This document shows, piece after piece, positions 44,917 to 57,063 of a stretch of DNA of 64,000 nucleotides. A model generated the notes under the pieces. It made no database searches, was not told where the DNA came from, and worked only from the letters and a program-made list of their open reading frames with translations. The stretch lies in assembly GCA_016169945.1 (NCBI GenBank), contig JADLSH010000178.1:1-64000 (forward strand). The letters run 5' to 3'. Position 1 is the first letter of the stretch, and the number at the start of each line of letters is the position of its first letter. Made by a program: the position numbers and the translations under genes. Origin of the DNA: Trachythela sp. YZ-2020 (lineage: Eukaryota > Cnidaria > Anthozoa > Malacalcyonacea > Clavulariidae).

Positions 44917-45058
44917 AGTTTTCACTTACCTCAAGGTTCCGCTGATTCCGCTACAGCTAGCCTGTTTCACGCAAAGGGCGATTTTTCAACTCGCCCCTTG
45001 AAAATTGCCCCTTGAGTGAAACAGGCTGTAACGGATACCTTGAGGTAAGTGAAAAACT
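44917..45058. repeat. 142-bp hairpin
   Basis: AGTTTTCACTTACCTCAAGG pairs with CCTTGAGGTAAGTGAAAAAC, and inner GCCTGTTTCAC...CAAAGGGCGA partly pairs with CGCCCCTTG...GTGAAACAGGC. Confidence 0.85.
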
Positions 45059-46029
45059 ATATATAATATATATATATTGCATAAAATATTCATGTTTAGC
45101 TGTATTTATATTACAAAGAAATCACATTAAGCACTTTCCACACGACACTTTCTGTATTTTACATTCTGTGTTTCTTTATAAATTATCAAATGATACATCC
45201 CCTCAAATTCATTCCCATGTTTCGGAGGTTTATGCTTGCATGCAATGACTTGCATCTTGTTTTTAAGTCCAGGCTTCAAGTTCTGAATATTATTAATTTA
45301 TAACTTAGATGAAACATCACAACTTAACATATTAACCAAGAAATACAAGAATTTTGAAACTAAATTGTGTCCATGTCATATACAGTCTAGCCCATATTAG
45401 GCATATGCCATAATGGGCCCAAAGGGTATAGTGCATCTAATTAAAAGTGCATGGTCTACATACAACAGGAGGCAAATTTGTGTTTGTATATATAGCCTTG
45501 TAATTTTTGTATATCAAAACAGTTTACAATTAATGTGGGAAGGAAAATCCCAAACATGTGTTATATATCTGCCAAATGTTACACAATCATATATAATGAA
45601 ATCTCACAATATCATCCAAACAAAATGTTGGAAGATATGGCTATGGCAACTGAAATACGAGTCGACTTAAGAGAGGGTCTGCAGAAGAGAGGTGGCCATT
45701 AATATGTGCCCCCCCCCCCTAGAATGCTCTTATCAGATTGATTTGCAGGACTAGGGAAAGTGTGGTGTTTTAGTAAGTTTGTCAGCAAGTTTGAGTGTTT
45801 GACAGCACTATTATTACAATATTATTAAGGCTCTAATTGGATAATTAAAAATATTTGGTCAGAGAGCGTCTCACATTTAATATATCCTATCTTGGCCGTG
45901 CACCTTCTATATATTTTAATATTTTTACTGCATTAACCTTTTTAAGTTTGGCTAATCATGCAGATAACAACTATAGCTGTACCCTTGTGCCCTTATAAAC
46001 AATCTTGCCATAACCATGGACTGAAATGA
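45059..46029. other. No gene seen
   Basis: AT-rich, no domain recognised. Confidence 0.4.
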
Positions 46030-46390
46030 AGAACACGCCTTGACGTGCTATTTATCAAATACAGTAGACACAGCACGTCGATGTGTTCATTGAACACACG
46101 CTGTTTTTTTAAGAAACAAGAACACACTGGTGTGTACTTCGAACACACTGCGTGTTCTAGGCCTCAAACAGCACACTTTTGCCGTGTTCTTGCTTTGTGA
46201 TGGTTTGTTGCCGAAATCCAGCGTGCTGTTTCGACACACTTGCCGCCATATTGGTGTGTTCTTCTCCGGAAGCATCAAGGAAAGAACACACCGACGTGTT
46301 CTTACTTAGATATTCTAGCACACCAGCGTGTTCTGTAAGCACGTCGCCGTGTTCTTAAAACACACCTGCAGCACGGCGGAATTTCTAGTG
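46030..46390. mobile_element. Second CACTA-type end with GAACAC/GTGTTC array
   Basis: The right border reads GGCGGAATTTCTAGTG, that is CACTAGAAATTCCGCCGTGC inward on the other strand. The 360 bp before it hold about fifteen GAACAC or GTGTTC motifs, several as palindromes (GAACACACCGACGTGTTC). Subterminal array plus CACTA end suggest one end of a different EnSpm/CACTA family; no left end was found. Confidence 0.6.
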
Positions 46391-46494
46391 TAGCATAGTT
46401 GGCAGTTGCTTAATATTTATATAATTTAAAAGCTCCACATTGTTATGTCGCGTGATATTTGTAATATAACCATGGTGAGATTATTGATTATCTT

Positions 46495-46900
46495 TACTGA
46501 AGGAAATCGTAAATATCACTCAAACTCGTTGACGCTTGTACATACTGTATATAGGTCTATTCAAAAACCTAGGTGCAACACATTTGACAGCTTCAAAAAT
46601 CAGTCAATTAAGGTTAAGGTATATAAATGCATGCTGGTATACAAAACTGGATTCGCATAATGTATTGAAAATAAAATACCTTCGTTTCTTTTGGCATGGG
46701 TTTCGGTGGTCCTGGAACTTATCAGTTCGCTTTTTGCAATAACTTCTCCTTAGAAATACAAAATTGATTTAGTTCTTTTCCAACATTGTTTGAAAGTTTA
46801 CAATCGTGCACACGAGTAACCTAGCTTCACTGCAATCGCTGGGTTACGAGCGTATAATCGATCTCCACTTACGCGTATTTTTTCCACTCGCTATATCCTT
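46495..46900. repeat. Dispersed repeat, copy related to 52375-52790
   Basis: Shares about 350 bp in the same orientation, including ATCACTCAAACTCGTTGACG, GCATGCTGGTATACAAAACT and AACTTCTCCTTAGAAATACA. Confidence 0.85.
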
Positions 46901-47344
46901 GGAATTATAACTAGGGATCCAAAGATTGTGCAAAGTTTCGAAGAGCCATAAGTTTCGAGGATAATGCGAGTGACTGATGGGGGGAAATTCAGTAAGGAAA
47001 ACGAAAGATTAATATGGAAGCACTGAAGTACTCTGCGGCGAAGACATATTTTTGTTTAATTTTGGATCCTGTAACACCATAATTTACAAGTAAATGCAAG
47101 TAATGTTTCAGGAAAATCTCTCCTGGATCCTACAGATAAAGAATATTACACAATTCGCCGTGGGAAGTGTATGCGTATTTATTGCTGACGTAAATAGATG
47201 AGTCATGCATGGAATTAGCTAACAGTGTTTATATGTGAAGATTGTCAAGTTCTCATGACATTTGTTTTTCGAAGGCCTATTATTAACTTCGCTTTTGAAA
47301 ATCGTATTTTTAACGCCAAGCGTAAACATACGCAGGGAATTATG

Positions 47345-47785
47345 ATTTTGGGTTTTGGTCGAGAGTCGAGGGTCAGAGGTCGAGGGTGGAAGGTCGAGGT
47401 CGAGGGTCAAAAGTCGAGGTCGAGGGTCGAAAGTCGAGGTCGAGGGTCGAAAGTCGAGGTCGAAAAATTGATTTCATTGGTACTGTTGAATTTGAGTAGA
47501 ATGCTGAATTGTGTAAAAAAATTTAAAAACTATACTTTAGTCAATTTACAGAACTTCTTTTCGTAAATATTAACACGAAATATTGATTAGTAAGTTAAAT
47601 TAATGATACTAAATTTAGATTTTATAATTGTTGTTAAATTGACAAGGCCGCGGTCCTAACTAAAAATAGTTATGAAAATAGTTCAAAAATAGTTATGACC
47701 GCGGACTTGTCAATTTATATTAACAACAATTATAAAATCTAAATTTAGTGCCTCTTACCCTCGACCCTTGACCAAAACCCAAACT
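47345..47785. repeat. Inverted structure with GTCGAGG minisatellite
   Basis: 47345-47375 (TTTTGGTCGAGAGTCGAGGG) is the inverse of 47752-47783. Between lies a 21-bp tandem repeat, GTCGAGGTCGAGGGTCGAAA (to 47466), and the hairpin at 47608. The open frame at 47225-47566 is a product of this repeat. Confidence 0.75.
47608..47749. repeat. 142-bp near-perfect hairpin
   Basis: ACTAAATTTAGATTTTATAA...CAAGGCCGCGGTC pairs with GACCGCGG..CTTGTC...TTATAAAATCTAAATTTAGT around an AATAGTTATGAAAATAG centre. Confidence 0.9.
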
Positions 47786-48215
47786 CGGAAATGATGCCGC
47801 ATTTAGTGCTGCGGAGCGAGCGAGCCTGAAGCGAGCGAGCGTAGCAGCAGCCTAATATGTGCAGAGAGGGAGTTTTTAAGTAAATTTTATTGAGCGCATG
47901 GAATTGTGGTCGTGCGCGCTTGCTATGCGCAGAAACTCGCTCAGTTCCATGTGCTTTTCGATTTTGACGGACGGAGTCTTCGAATTTTTTTCGAGTTTCT
48001 AAAGCTTTTTCCAGTCTATTTTGACCATTCAAGGTAGGATATTTTGTCTTTTGTTTATATGTTACGTTTCCATTTGTTTACTCCTTTTTGGAAAGTTGGC
48101 AATCTCAATTTATATATCTATGAAACGCTGAAAGCACACAATCGATTGCAGCTAGATTCAGTGTCTGTTTATATATAAACTGGATCGAATTTAATCCGTA
48201 AACTTAAGGATATAA

Positions 48216-48302
48216 TACAAGGGGGGTCGTATACTTCAATTCGAATATTTGTTATTGAAGTATACGACCCCATTGGCGTAGGGGGGTCGTAAACTTCAAT
48301 TG
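48216..48302. repeat. GGGGTCGTATACTTCAAT inverted and direct repeats
   Basis: GGGGGGTCGTATACTTCAAT is followed by its inverse ATTGAAGTATACGACCCC and then by a direct copy GGGGGGTCGTAAACTTCAAT. Confidence 0.85.
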
Positions 48303-51300
48303 ATCCTATCAACTATATATTCTGCTAATGTGCTATCGACTTTGCTTGAGCTGTTAGTGCTGTAAAGCATGGAAGTCTTACATAGAGATGTCTTTAAAAG
48401 GTTTTTCTATTCATTCGCGTTTGCTTTCTCTTGCTGATTTCCATATTTTGCATCAAGTGATGTTTCGTGTATGCCGCTTGACGATTGTGACTCCGTGTGA
48501 ACTTGACACAAAGTCGCAGACATGCAATTGATCGTCTAAATTGCCTGACTGAATCATTCTGATTTGGGCAAGGTTTGACCTATTAAATAGGCTACTGTAG
48601 GCATATAAATATGTTTTTATTCCTATTTTACAATGGACTTAATATTTTTGTCTAGTCGCGTTCACATATTATTGTCAGAACAGACAGGGTCTCAGTTCTG
48701 CGCGCACTAAGACAAATATTCGAATGGCAATGAGTTGAATTGAGTTGTATTTTACATGTAGGTGACTCGCATATCCAGCAAAGTAAGAACAGAATGATGG
48801 AACAACGCTTTCGTTTATAGCTTTCCAAATGGAAAATTATTTTGCGCACATGTATATATTTTTAACGCTTTTATACACTACAAAAATATGCAAATTTCCT
48901 TGCGTGGCAGTGTCAAAGTAGTCATCGCAGTAAACATGGGTTTCATGTGGGAATTCCATGTGAAAGAACAATACATGGCAAATATTGATATTTTGAAATA
49001 GATGTTACAAAATTTGATGTCTTTCATGTTTCGTGATATATTTAGCTTGTCTCATCCTGCCAACTATGCTAGGGTATACATCTACTGACAGCGCGCAAGC
49101 CACCGGGTCAATGCCAATAATTACCGTCTATACTGAATATAATTTGTGTTGCATATTTCTTTGCATGTTTGTTTCAAGAAGCTAAAGAATAATAACAGTC
49201 CCGCAGCAATAAAACCGAGTGAACCAAAATGCAATGGAAGTTGGTACTGCTATAGCGATAACAGTTCGGTGTTTGAACGTGTACACAATATAACAAATGA
49301 AGTTTTTTTAGATAGTGCGCGTTTTAACTTCAATGTAATAGCATTTTCCAATTTATAGCCGGCGAGTTTAGCGTGACCTAGCCTTGGCTTTAGCTTGCTC
49401 GCGTTGTCGTCTGAGCTGGCTTGAAATATATTAAACTATGACAAACATCTCAAAGAAATCACATCACGAAGTAACACAACTTTAATGCAAGTAAAAGTAG
49501 ACAAAACTAATACTTTATTGTTCATACTACTACTATAATTAACAACTTGTTTATGTGAACGTTTATCATAGTCACTTACTCTAAAAAGAACAAAATTCTA
49601 CGAGAACTTATGTTAAACAAAATATAAACTCGAACAATCTCAGTCGTTTCGACTGTATACTCTGTAGTCAGTACTACTGCTATAATTAGCAAACAACTTA
49701 GTCAAGTAAACACTATTGTAAAAGGAACAAAATTTAACTAGAACACCGACACAATTTTTAAGGGGATTTTTTTCAAAGGGTAAATGCTGCGTAACTTTCG
49801 TTTTCCTAACAATGTCAATGACAATGCGTATATAAACAGTACTGTTGCTTACGTTCACAAATATTATACATCCCAATCCAATTATATCCCATCAATTCAA
49901 GGTATACTGTAAAGTTTAAAATAACACGACTATTGGGACTGCAGGCTTTGCAGCACGTTTATAAAATCCCGTTTTATACCATGGAGGTTATAATATAAAT
50001 CGTATACTATAGTCTACACTGTTTTGATAGTTCATAATACAGATCGAATACATACAGTATGCTTTATATATACAGCCATCGACTTGCACAAGTTTATTGA
50101 CATTGGCATTGCCCCTATAGTTCATAAGGCTATAGTTGTATTTGAAATAATATAGCCTTTAAACTGCTATACCACATTTACCTTCCTTATCATTTATATA
50201 ATCTACAAACTCGCATTTGAGATACGTATACAGTCTTTAAATATTTTGTCATAATCATATTCTCGAAAGCAAATGTCAAATAATAATGCTCGGGAAGCGA
50301 AAATAAGTGAATTTCTACAATCCTTCCCGTTGATTATCCAGTAGTGAAGGCAAGTTGGTAAGTCAGTTATAATGACTGATTTCTCTCCGGTTCATCGACA
50401 TACTTATAGTTATACTATTTATTATTTAAGAAATAGAAAACATTTTCCGTGTTTCTATACACTCGTCAATTTCGCTGCAAGAAATCAATTCTGTTTGAAA
50501 ATTAACAGTCAAAAATGTGTAAAAGCATTAAAATTGTTTTTAAATAGTATTTAAAGTTTTATAATTCGCATTAAATTTGTTTTTTTATGATTTTAAATTT
50601 TGGCGGGAAAATTTCCGTGTTTCTATACAGTTATAGAAACACGCTTCTCGACCAATCAGCACGCGCGTACTATAAATGTTATATTATAAATTCATTTTGA
50701 AATTAATGGTGTTCTTGCAATTTGATTGGTTCATAGGAGTGCGATTTAATCACGAATCGCATCATTTTGAAGTCCAAACAGTGCAATTCGTGATTAAATC
50801 GCATCATTTTTAAACCAATCAGATTGAAGCTCTGCACCACAGCAACCAATCAGACTGAATTATAGAATTCAACTTGCCAATCAATTTAAACAAAAGTGTG
50901 ATCTGGCAAATGACCAAATCTGTTCACCATAAATTGTCAATACTCTAGACTGCATTACTGCAATTTTTTCATAAAAATCAACATAAAGGCGAGTCAAACA
51001 TAAAAGAATATCAAATAATTTTTCACAAATAATATTGGCCAAATTATCAACAAAATTTTGAATGAAACATTGTCAAAATGTCAACAAAAACAAGTTTCAT
51101 TTGAGTAACAGCCAAAACTGAACACAAACCCGCAAGGTATTAAAATATGGAATGATCGATCGTAGTCTCGATGTTTGAATACACAAAATCACAAGAAACG
51201 TTTATCAATTTACATGTAAAGTCTAAGATATATTTAAACTTACTTTTACGGTCTTTATTTCTAAAAATACGCTCACATTTTGCTTGATTATACTGAGTCT

Positions 51301-52000
51301 TTTTAAATTTTTGTCAATTTGTCAAATTGCAATTCATGTTGTTGCTATGCTACGGCATTTCAGGGAGTATCGTGGGTGTGTCAGTTGTAAACAAAGACTA
51401 ATAAAATACCTCTTCCGGTTTAAAAAAATATTTAGATTTCAAAATGAATGTAATAAAGTGGAAATTGAACTTCGTGTCGTGCAATTTTGGTCGGAAATCA
51501 AACTTGTGATTTCAGACCAAATTGCACTCCACTCAGTTCAATTATCATTATATATTGATAATTTGATATAATGATAATGTTCTTGTCGCTAGACTCGCTA
51601 CACGGCACGTGTACGAACTCGCAGGCACCTCGCGGCCACGCACTTGATAGGGCACGTAGGCTACATTTGTGATTGCACAAAAAATCGCGTGTTCCGGAGG
51701 AAAGTTCGCCAATTTAATGTCAATTCATCGTCTTCAGCAAATGTTTCAAGTTCAATATAAAGATTCTAATTCAGCATAGTTTGTGTAAAGTCGCCATAAA
51801 ATCAAAAGAATATTTAAAGAAAAATGTGAAGCACTGTCTTGAAGCACTAAATCACTAAATGTTAATGAAATTTAAAAAGAAACATAAATTGTATGCACCC
51901 CCCGGAAAGTTTACACTATGATTGAATGAATGACTGGCTCGTTTGAATTTTCGCCACTCGCCACAATACTGCAAAGTTTCGAAGAAACTTTAATTTGCAT
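48303..52000. other. No gene seen; two small palindromes
   Basis: About 50742-50815 holds GCGATTTAATCACGAATCGC with its inverse GCAATTCGTGATTAAATCGC. At 51482-51530 GTGCAATTTTGGTC pairs with GACCAAATTGCAC. The open frame at 51284-51571 overlaps the second and has no recognised motif. Confidence 0.45.
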
Positions 52001-53075
52001 TAAAAATGCTACGTGGGTGTGAGTAAGTTTTAAAAATGTGATTAAAATTTACAGTATTTATATCCGAGTTTAAGCTAGGTAATGTATATTAAAATAGAAA
52101 ACTAGATTCGCTGTATAATGTGTTAAAAAAAAGCTTCGTCTCGTTTTCCATGGTTTTCGGTTGTCCTGGAACTGGTCAGTTCGCTTTCTTCACTAACTTC
52201 TCCTTAGAATTACAAAATTGATTTACTTTTTTCATCTCATTGCATCTAATTGTGGTTTAACTTGTGTTGTGTATAGGGTGTCAATGAATGCCAAAGCATC
52301 GAGACAGCCAAATGCCAAAGAAAGCGTTCCTTATTATAACTTTCAAAGTAATTTTAATGGTGAGATTATATTGAGATCTTTACTAAAGGAAATCGTGAAT
52401 ATCACTCAAACTCGTTGACGCTTGTATACATACTGTATATAGGTCTATTCAAATATCTAGTCGTAACACATTTGACAGCTTCAAAAATCAACCATTAAGG
52501 GTAAGGTATATACAGTAAATGCATGCTGGTATACAAAACTGGATTCGCTATAATGTATCGAAAATAAAATACCTTCGTTTATTTTGACGTGGTTTTCGGC
52601 CGTCTTGGAACTGATCAGTTCGCTTTCTGCAATAACTTCTCCTTAGAAATACAAAATTGATTTATTATTTTTAGTTTTTGCGAACATTGTTTGAAAGTTT
52701 ACAATCGTGCTCCCGAGTAACCTAGATTCACTATAATCGATCTTCACTTGCGCATATTTTTTCCACTCGCTATGCCCTTGGAATTCTAAAAATGCTACTT
52801 GCGTGTGAGTTAATTTTCAATGTGATTAAAATTTACAGTATTTATACCCAAGTTTAATCTAGGTAAATGCATATTACCATAGAAAACTAGATTCGCTGTA
52901 TAATGTATTTTAAAAAAACTTCGTCTCTTTTGCCTTGGTTTTCAGTGGTCTTTGAATTGGTCAGTTGACTTTCTTTACTAACTTCTCCTTAGAATTACAA
53001 ATTTGATTTATTTTTTTCATATCATTTCGTGTAATTGTGATTTAACTTGTGTTGTGTATAGGGTGTCAGTAAATT
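52000..53075. repeat. Tandem block of about 790 bp
   Basis: 52000-52250 and 52800-53075 are diverged copies (AAATTTACAGTATTTATA, GAAAACTAGATTCGCTGTAT, TTTAACTTGTGTTGTGTATA). Between them 52375-52790 is the copy of 46495-46900. The block thus alternates two related units. Confidence 0.8.
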
Positions 53076-53500
53076 TGCTTGTATCTGTAGATTGCAGATA
53101 TGAAGTAAAGAGTCTTCTGCTGACTTTCAATTAGAGGTGGAACATTTTCATAGATAAGTAGGGATAAAACCCAGAAAACCCTTTGGTCCCCCCGTCTATT
53201 AGGGACCGGTCATTATTTATGACCGGGGTTGGGTGTGAAGAGAAAATGGTGGGTTAACTGAAAAAAATACTTGTTTAAATGAGGTAAGGAAAGCATTCTT
53301 AGACGCAGAAGTGGTGTAAGCAGTTATATATTGTTAGAACTTGTTATGGTCCGGTAATCAATTTAACAAGGAAATCGTTGTAATGCTCAGCAATATATAA
53401 TAGCGAGGGATGAGCATCTGATAGTAGCTGGTGGAGCCATGACTGTTGACTAGATACACCACTTAACTTCTTTACTTCTCTGAAACACAGGGGCGGTCTA
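53076..53500. other. No gene seen
   Basis: No domain or repeat recognised. Confidence 0.4.
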
Positions 53501-53510
53501 ACAGCTCTTC

Positions 53511-53614
53511 TTGGACCTTGGTCAGGGCCCATGTATGAGTGTATAAATGCATTCGAATGCATTCTTGGACCTTGGTCAATGCCCATGTATGAGTGTATAA
53601 ATGCATTCGAGAGC
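53511..53614. repeat. Two tandem units of about 54 bp
   Basis: CTTGGACCTTGGTCA(G/A)(G/T)GCCCATGTATGAGTGTATAAATGCATTCGA occurs twice. Confidence 0.85.
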
Positions 53615-54499
53615 AGCAATGCTTTTCGAGTTATTGAGCAAGCTTTTCAGCCAATCAAAAACGTTCTTATATTGGATATATATTATGATGAACTGCGCTC
53701 TTGCAATTCATGCACATCCATTTAAGCTTTTACGGACAGACATTGCTCTCTCATCCGCATAGGCTTTTCATAAAGTATAATATTTAAGATCGGCGAATAA
53801 TATTTTCCCGCTAAATATGGTAACATCAATGGATCAACCTGCTACAAAGCCGAGAACAGGAGCTTGTTTCCCTAGGAAAGTTTGCATTTTGAAGTCTTAT
53901 TTTGCATGCCCAGACACCTCCCCCCGGTTTTACGACCCCGTTTTAGTAGGTAATTATGTCTTATTGTTGTAATAATTCTATAATTTTTATTATTCATCGA
54001 ATCTTAGCTTTTGACTTGAATTTGGAATTTCTACTTTACTCTAAAGTATGGAAAATTGGAAACTTTAAAGCGGAAGTACTTTGTTATTATCTGCAGGTTA
54101 CAGATATTATGTCATGAGAGTTGCAATCACTGGTTGCAATTAGGTTGCAATATCTTATAGATTTGCAACGTGACACAATGCTTACGCCAACACAACCACG
54201 AGGTCTGGGGAAAAATGCTCTCGCATCAGTAAACGCAAACAAAAATGAACAGTAACTGAAAATGGATAAGCTATAGAAATATGGTTGAGCTTTGTATGTC
54301 GTAGTGATCATGAACAGGTAAATTTTGAGGTAATTCTGTTTTATGAGGTTTGCCCAATGTCCCTTGAAGCTTGTGAGGATATGAAATTTAATTTATATTG
54401 CATTTCGTTTTGCAGGTTTTCGTTAGCAATCTCCACCAAAACTAAATTAGAAAAGCGACGGTTTAGAAAGGTAATGTTTTGTGTTATTATCTCGAACGT
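53615..54499. other. No gene seen
   Basis: AT-rich, nothing recognised. Confidence 0.4.
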
Positions 54500-54692
54500 G
54501 GGGTGCCAGTGTGGGTAGATTATTTGCGTTGATTCGGCGGTTGATAAGATAGTCTACCTGAAAAATATAAGCAGAACTTGGACGTTTAAAGCGGATACCC
54601 TTCGTCTGAAAGTTAGGAGGACGAAAGACCTTTGCTCGAAACGTCGAAGCTCTCGTTATATTTTAAGACTATCTTATCAACCGCCGAATCAA
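54500..54692. mobile_element. GAAACGTCGAAG element, copy 3
   Basis: GGGTGCCAGTGTGGGTAGAT, then TTCGGCGGTTGATAAGATAG, the core TTTGCTCGAAACGTCGAAGC and the right inverse CTATCTTATCAACCGCCGAA. The inner arms are inverted repeats of about 20 bp. Confidence 0.8.
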
Positions 54693-56064
54693 TGTTATGT
54701 GTGACTACTGATAATATTTTATGTGTATTTTTCTTGCCATACATGAAAAACACGTAACATAATTTGCCGTCTATTCGAGCAACCAAGGGCCCGCCGTGGC
54801 TTTGCACGGCTGCCAGCCTTTGCGGGGCATGAGCGAAAAAATTGGTGAACAAGTTTGTTTATTTATTAAACTAGGGTACCTCAAGGTAGTGGCCGTGAGG
54901 CTTTTAGCGTTTTCTGTTTCTAGAGACATCAAACATAACCCAATAGGCCAATAGTATAAAGTTTTATCGTTTTATATATTATTGGCATTGACCCAATCTG
55001 TATGCCAGAAGCTATCGGGTTGCTGGCTGCCATAGGCAGCGGAAAGTGGCGGGGTTTGCCTCCAGGGAAGGATATGTTTGCGTCAGATTTGAGTTGCTTG
55101 TAACACATTATGAACGAAATGGCCCGGTGAAAGCTCACCTAAAACCTTTCCCAGAATGAAGGAAATGCTATCTCAGAAATTTATTGTTTCAAAATCCTCC
55201 CTCACCAAGATTTTGTCTAGCCTCCAAAACAAAACCAATCTTCTGCTGCCTGTGGGCTGTCTTGTGCTGTGTTGGAGTACATATTCTAGCTTGCTAGTGT
55301 TCGACAAAGATTAAGGCGACCAGCTTAGTTTGCCAGGATGATACTTAGATGCTATAATGAGAACTTCAACTATCTTATCAACCACCAAACCTTTGTAAAG
55401 AATCTACCCACACTGCCACTTCACATTCGAGATATATCTCAATTACCTTATCCTAATACCTATTACCCTTATCCTAGTACATTGGGCTACCCTTGCTCAC
55501 AGTGTAAACACAGCTATAGTTCCCACTATTAAATTTATCCTGACGAAAGGACTATTTCCTTGCCTTTCACGTTGGTGTTTATCTTGATGCCTTGTAGACT
55601 AGTTGCTCAACAGTTGATGTGAAAACGTGTCTAGTGCAGAGCATTGGTATTGTTGGCGTTAACCAATTCGCTAGCAGTGCTCCCAAATGCGCCTACCTTA
55701 GCAATTTACTATGTGTAACACATTTTACTGAAGTTTACAAGCTTGTCAAAAACTTGGGTGTGAGAATTTCTTGTGCAATGATCAAACACAAAGTTTGAAT
55801 TTAACATGCATTGAATATCTTCTGTGTAGTAATTACAAAAGTCTGTTAGAATATTCAAATATACTCTACTGATAAATTTGAAAGGATATACTTGAAAGGT
55901 TATTTAGCCTTCCCACTCCCACTGGAAGATCAAATAATGTTTGAGATTGTGTGAAAAATTGAGGGATGACGAAAGGATGTCCGAGGCAGGAATGAGGCAA
56001 CTTTCATTATGCATTAGGCTCATGAGACTATAAAGATTTTTTTGCACTTCACTTGGTTGAACTA
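54693..56064. other. No gene seen; repeat fragment at 55370
   Basis: 55370-55430 holds CTATCTTATCAACCACCAAA and CTACCCACACTGCCACTTC, the end part of the 54500 family. A short tract at 55437-55495 repeats TTACCTTATCCTAATACC-like units. Confidence 0.5.
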
Positions 56065-56362
56065 GAATACTGGGTTTGGTGGATAATCCAAGTGAGTAGG
56101 TCTTAAATTGTTTGTATATCTACTCACTTGGATCCTTATACCTTATCACAACCCGCACACCCGATATATACAGAACTTACGGTTACAGCTCAGCAACTTG
56201 CCTCTGTAGCTCAGTTGGTTAGAGCGCTGCACCGGAATCACAGGGCCGTGGGTTCAATTCCTGCCAGAGGACCTAGTGTTGCATTTTTCGCAACCGTTCC
56301 AGGTTAGGTCTTAAATTGTGTATATATCTACTCACTTGGATTATCCACCAAACCCAGTATTC
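56065..56362 (+). mobile_element. tRNA-containing repeat with inverted ends
   Basis: Left end GAATACTGGGTTTGGTGGAT and right end ATCCACCAAACCCAGTATTC are exact inverse over at least 30 bp. Inside is a tRNA-like body (56200-56271), followed by TGCATTTTTCGCAACCGTTC. A SINE body between terminal inverted repeats is unusual; it could be two SINE tails head to tail. Confidence 0.8.
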
Positions 56363-57063
56363 ATGAGACTATACTGTAATGAGCAAATTATACAATGAAT
56401 TACCTTTTTCGTTGCGCGAAGATAGATCCACTAAATCATAATCATATCGAAACTCTTCTCCAATTTTTATATTTTTTACAGCAAATGGTGCCAGTGTTGG
56501 TACATTATTAATTGTGTTTTTTTTTCATTCTGCAGTTTGCCTTTTTATGGGGAGCGTAGTTGACCAATCTTCCCAGTCCATTGGAGTATATATTCCGTCA
56601 ATGCTGAAGATGTATAAAAGGTGAATAAGAATGTTTCATATAGAAATTTTGGTTGAAAATCAAGAAACTCAATCAATGTTCACTGTGACGCAGGGCTTTC
56701 AAGGTCAAAAATTTGCGCGCACGCTTGATCACACATGCAATTTTTGCTGCGCATGCGATCTTAATATTCAATAAATGAGGAGTTTTTTACATTTTTTCCA
56801 GCGCTATTTTTAGAAACTTTAGAAAAAAAACATACAGTACACACACAAATAAGCGTATTTTTCAGTGTTTAAACTTGAATTACGTAACGAAACAGAGTAC
56901 ACGTAACAAAGTAAATGATATAACAATTGTATTAATTCTTTCTAAAGTTTACTACTAAATTCATACTAGATAATATAATTTATTTAATCAACCGATTTTG
57001 TAAACCGTGATGATTAAATTATATCAGTGATAAAATATTTATCAAACTATTTACAATTACATT
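56363..57063. other. No gene; left part of a CAGGG-ended inverted-repeat pair
   Basis: CAGGGCTTTCAAGG at 56691 faces CCCATTGAAAGCCCTA ending at 58717, each followed inward by GCGCGC-rich sequence. They bracket the reverse transcriptase remnant. Confidence 0.5.

Noticed and set aside
47225..47566. 113-codon open frame with GRGSKVEVE repeats
   Set aside because: Translation of the GTCGAGG minisatellite.
51284..51571. 95-codon open frame as a gene
   Set aside because: Overlaps a small palindrome, no motif, no splice evidence.
56200..56271. Functional tRNA gene
   Set aside because: Part of the same repeat family, between inverted ends.
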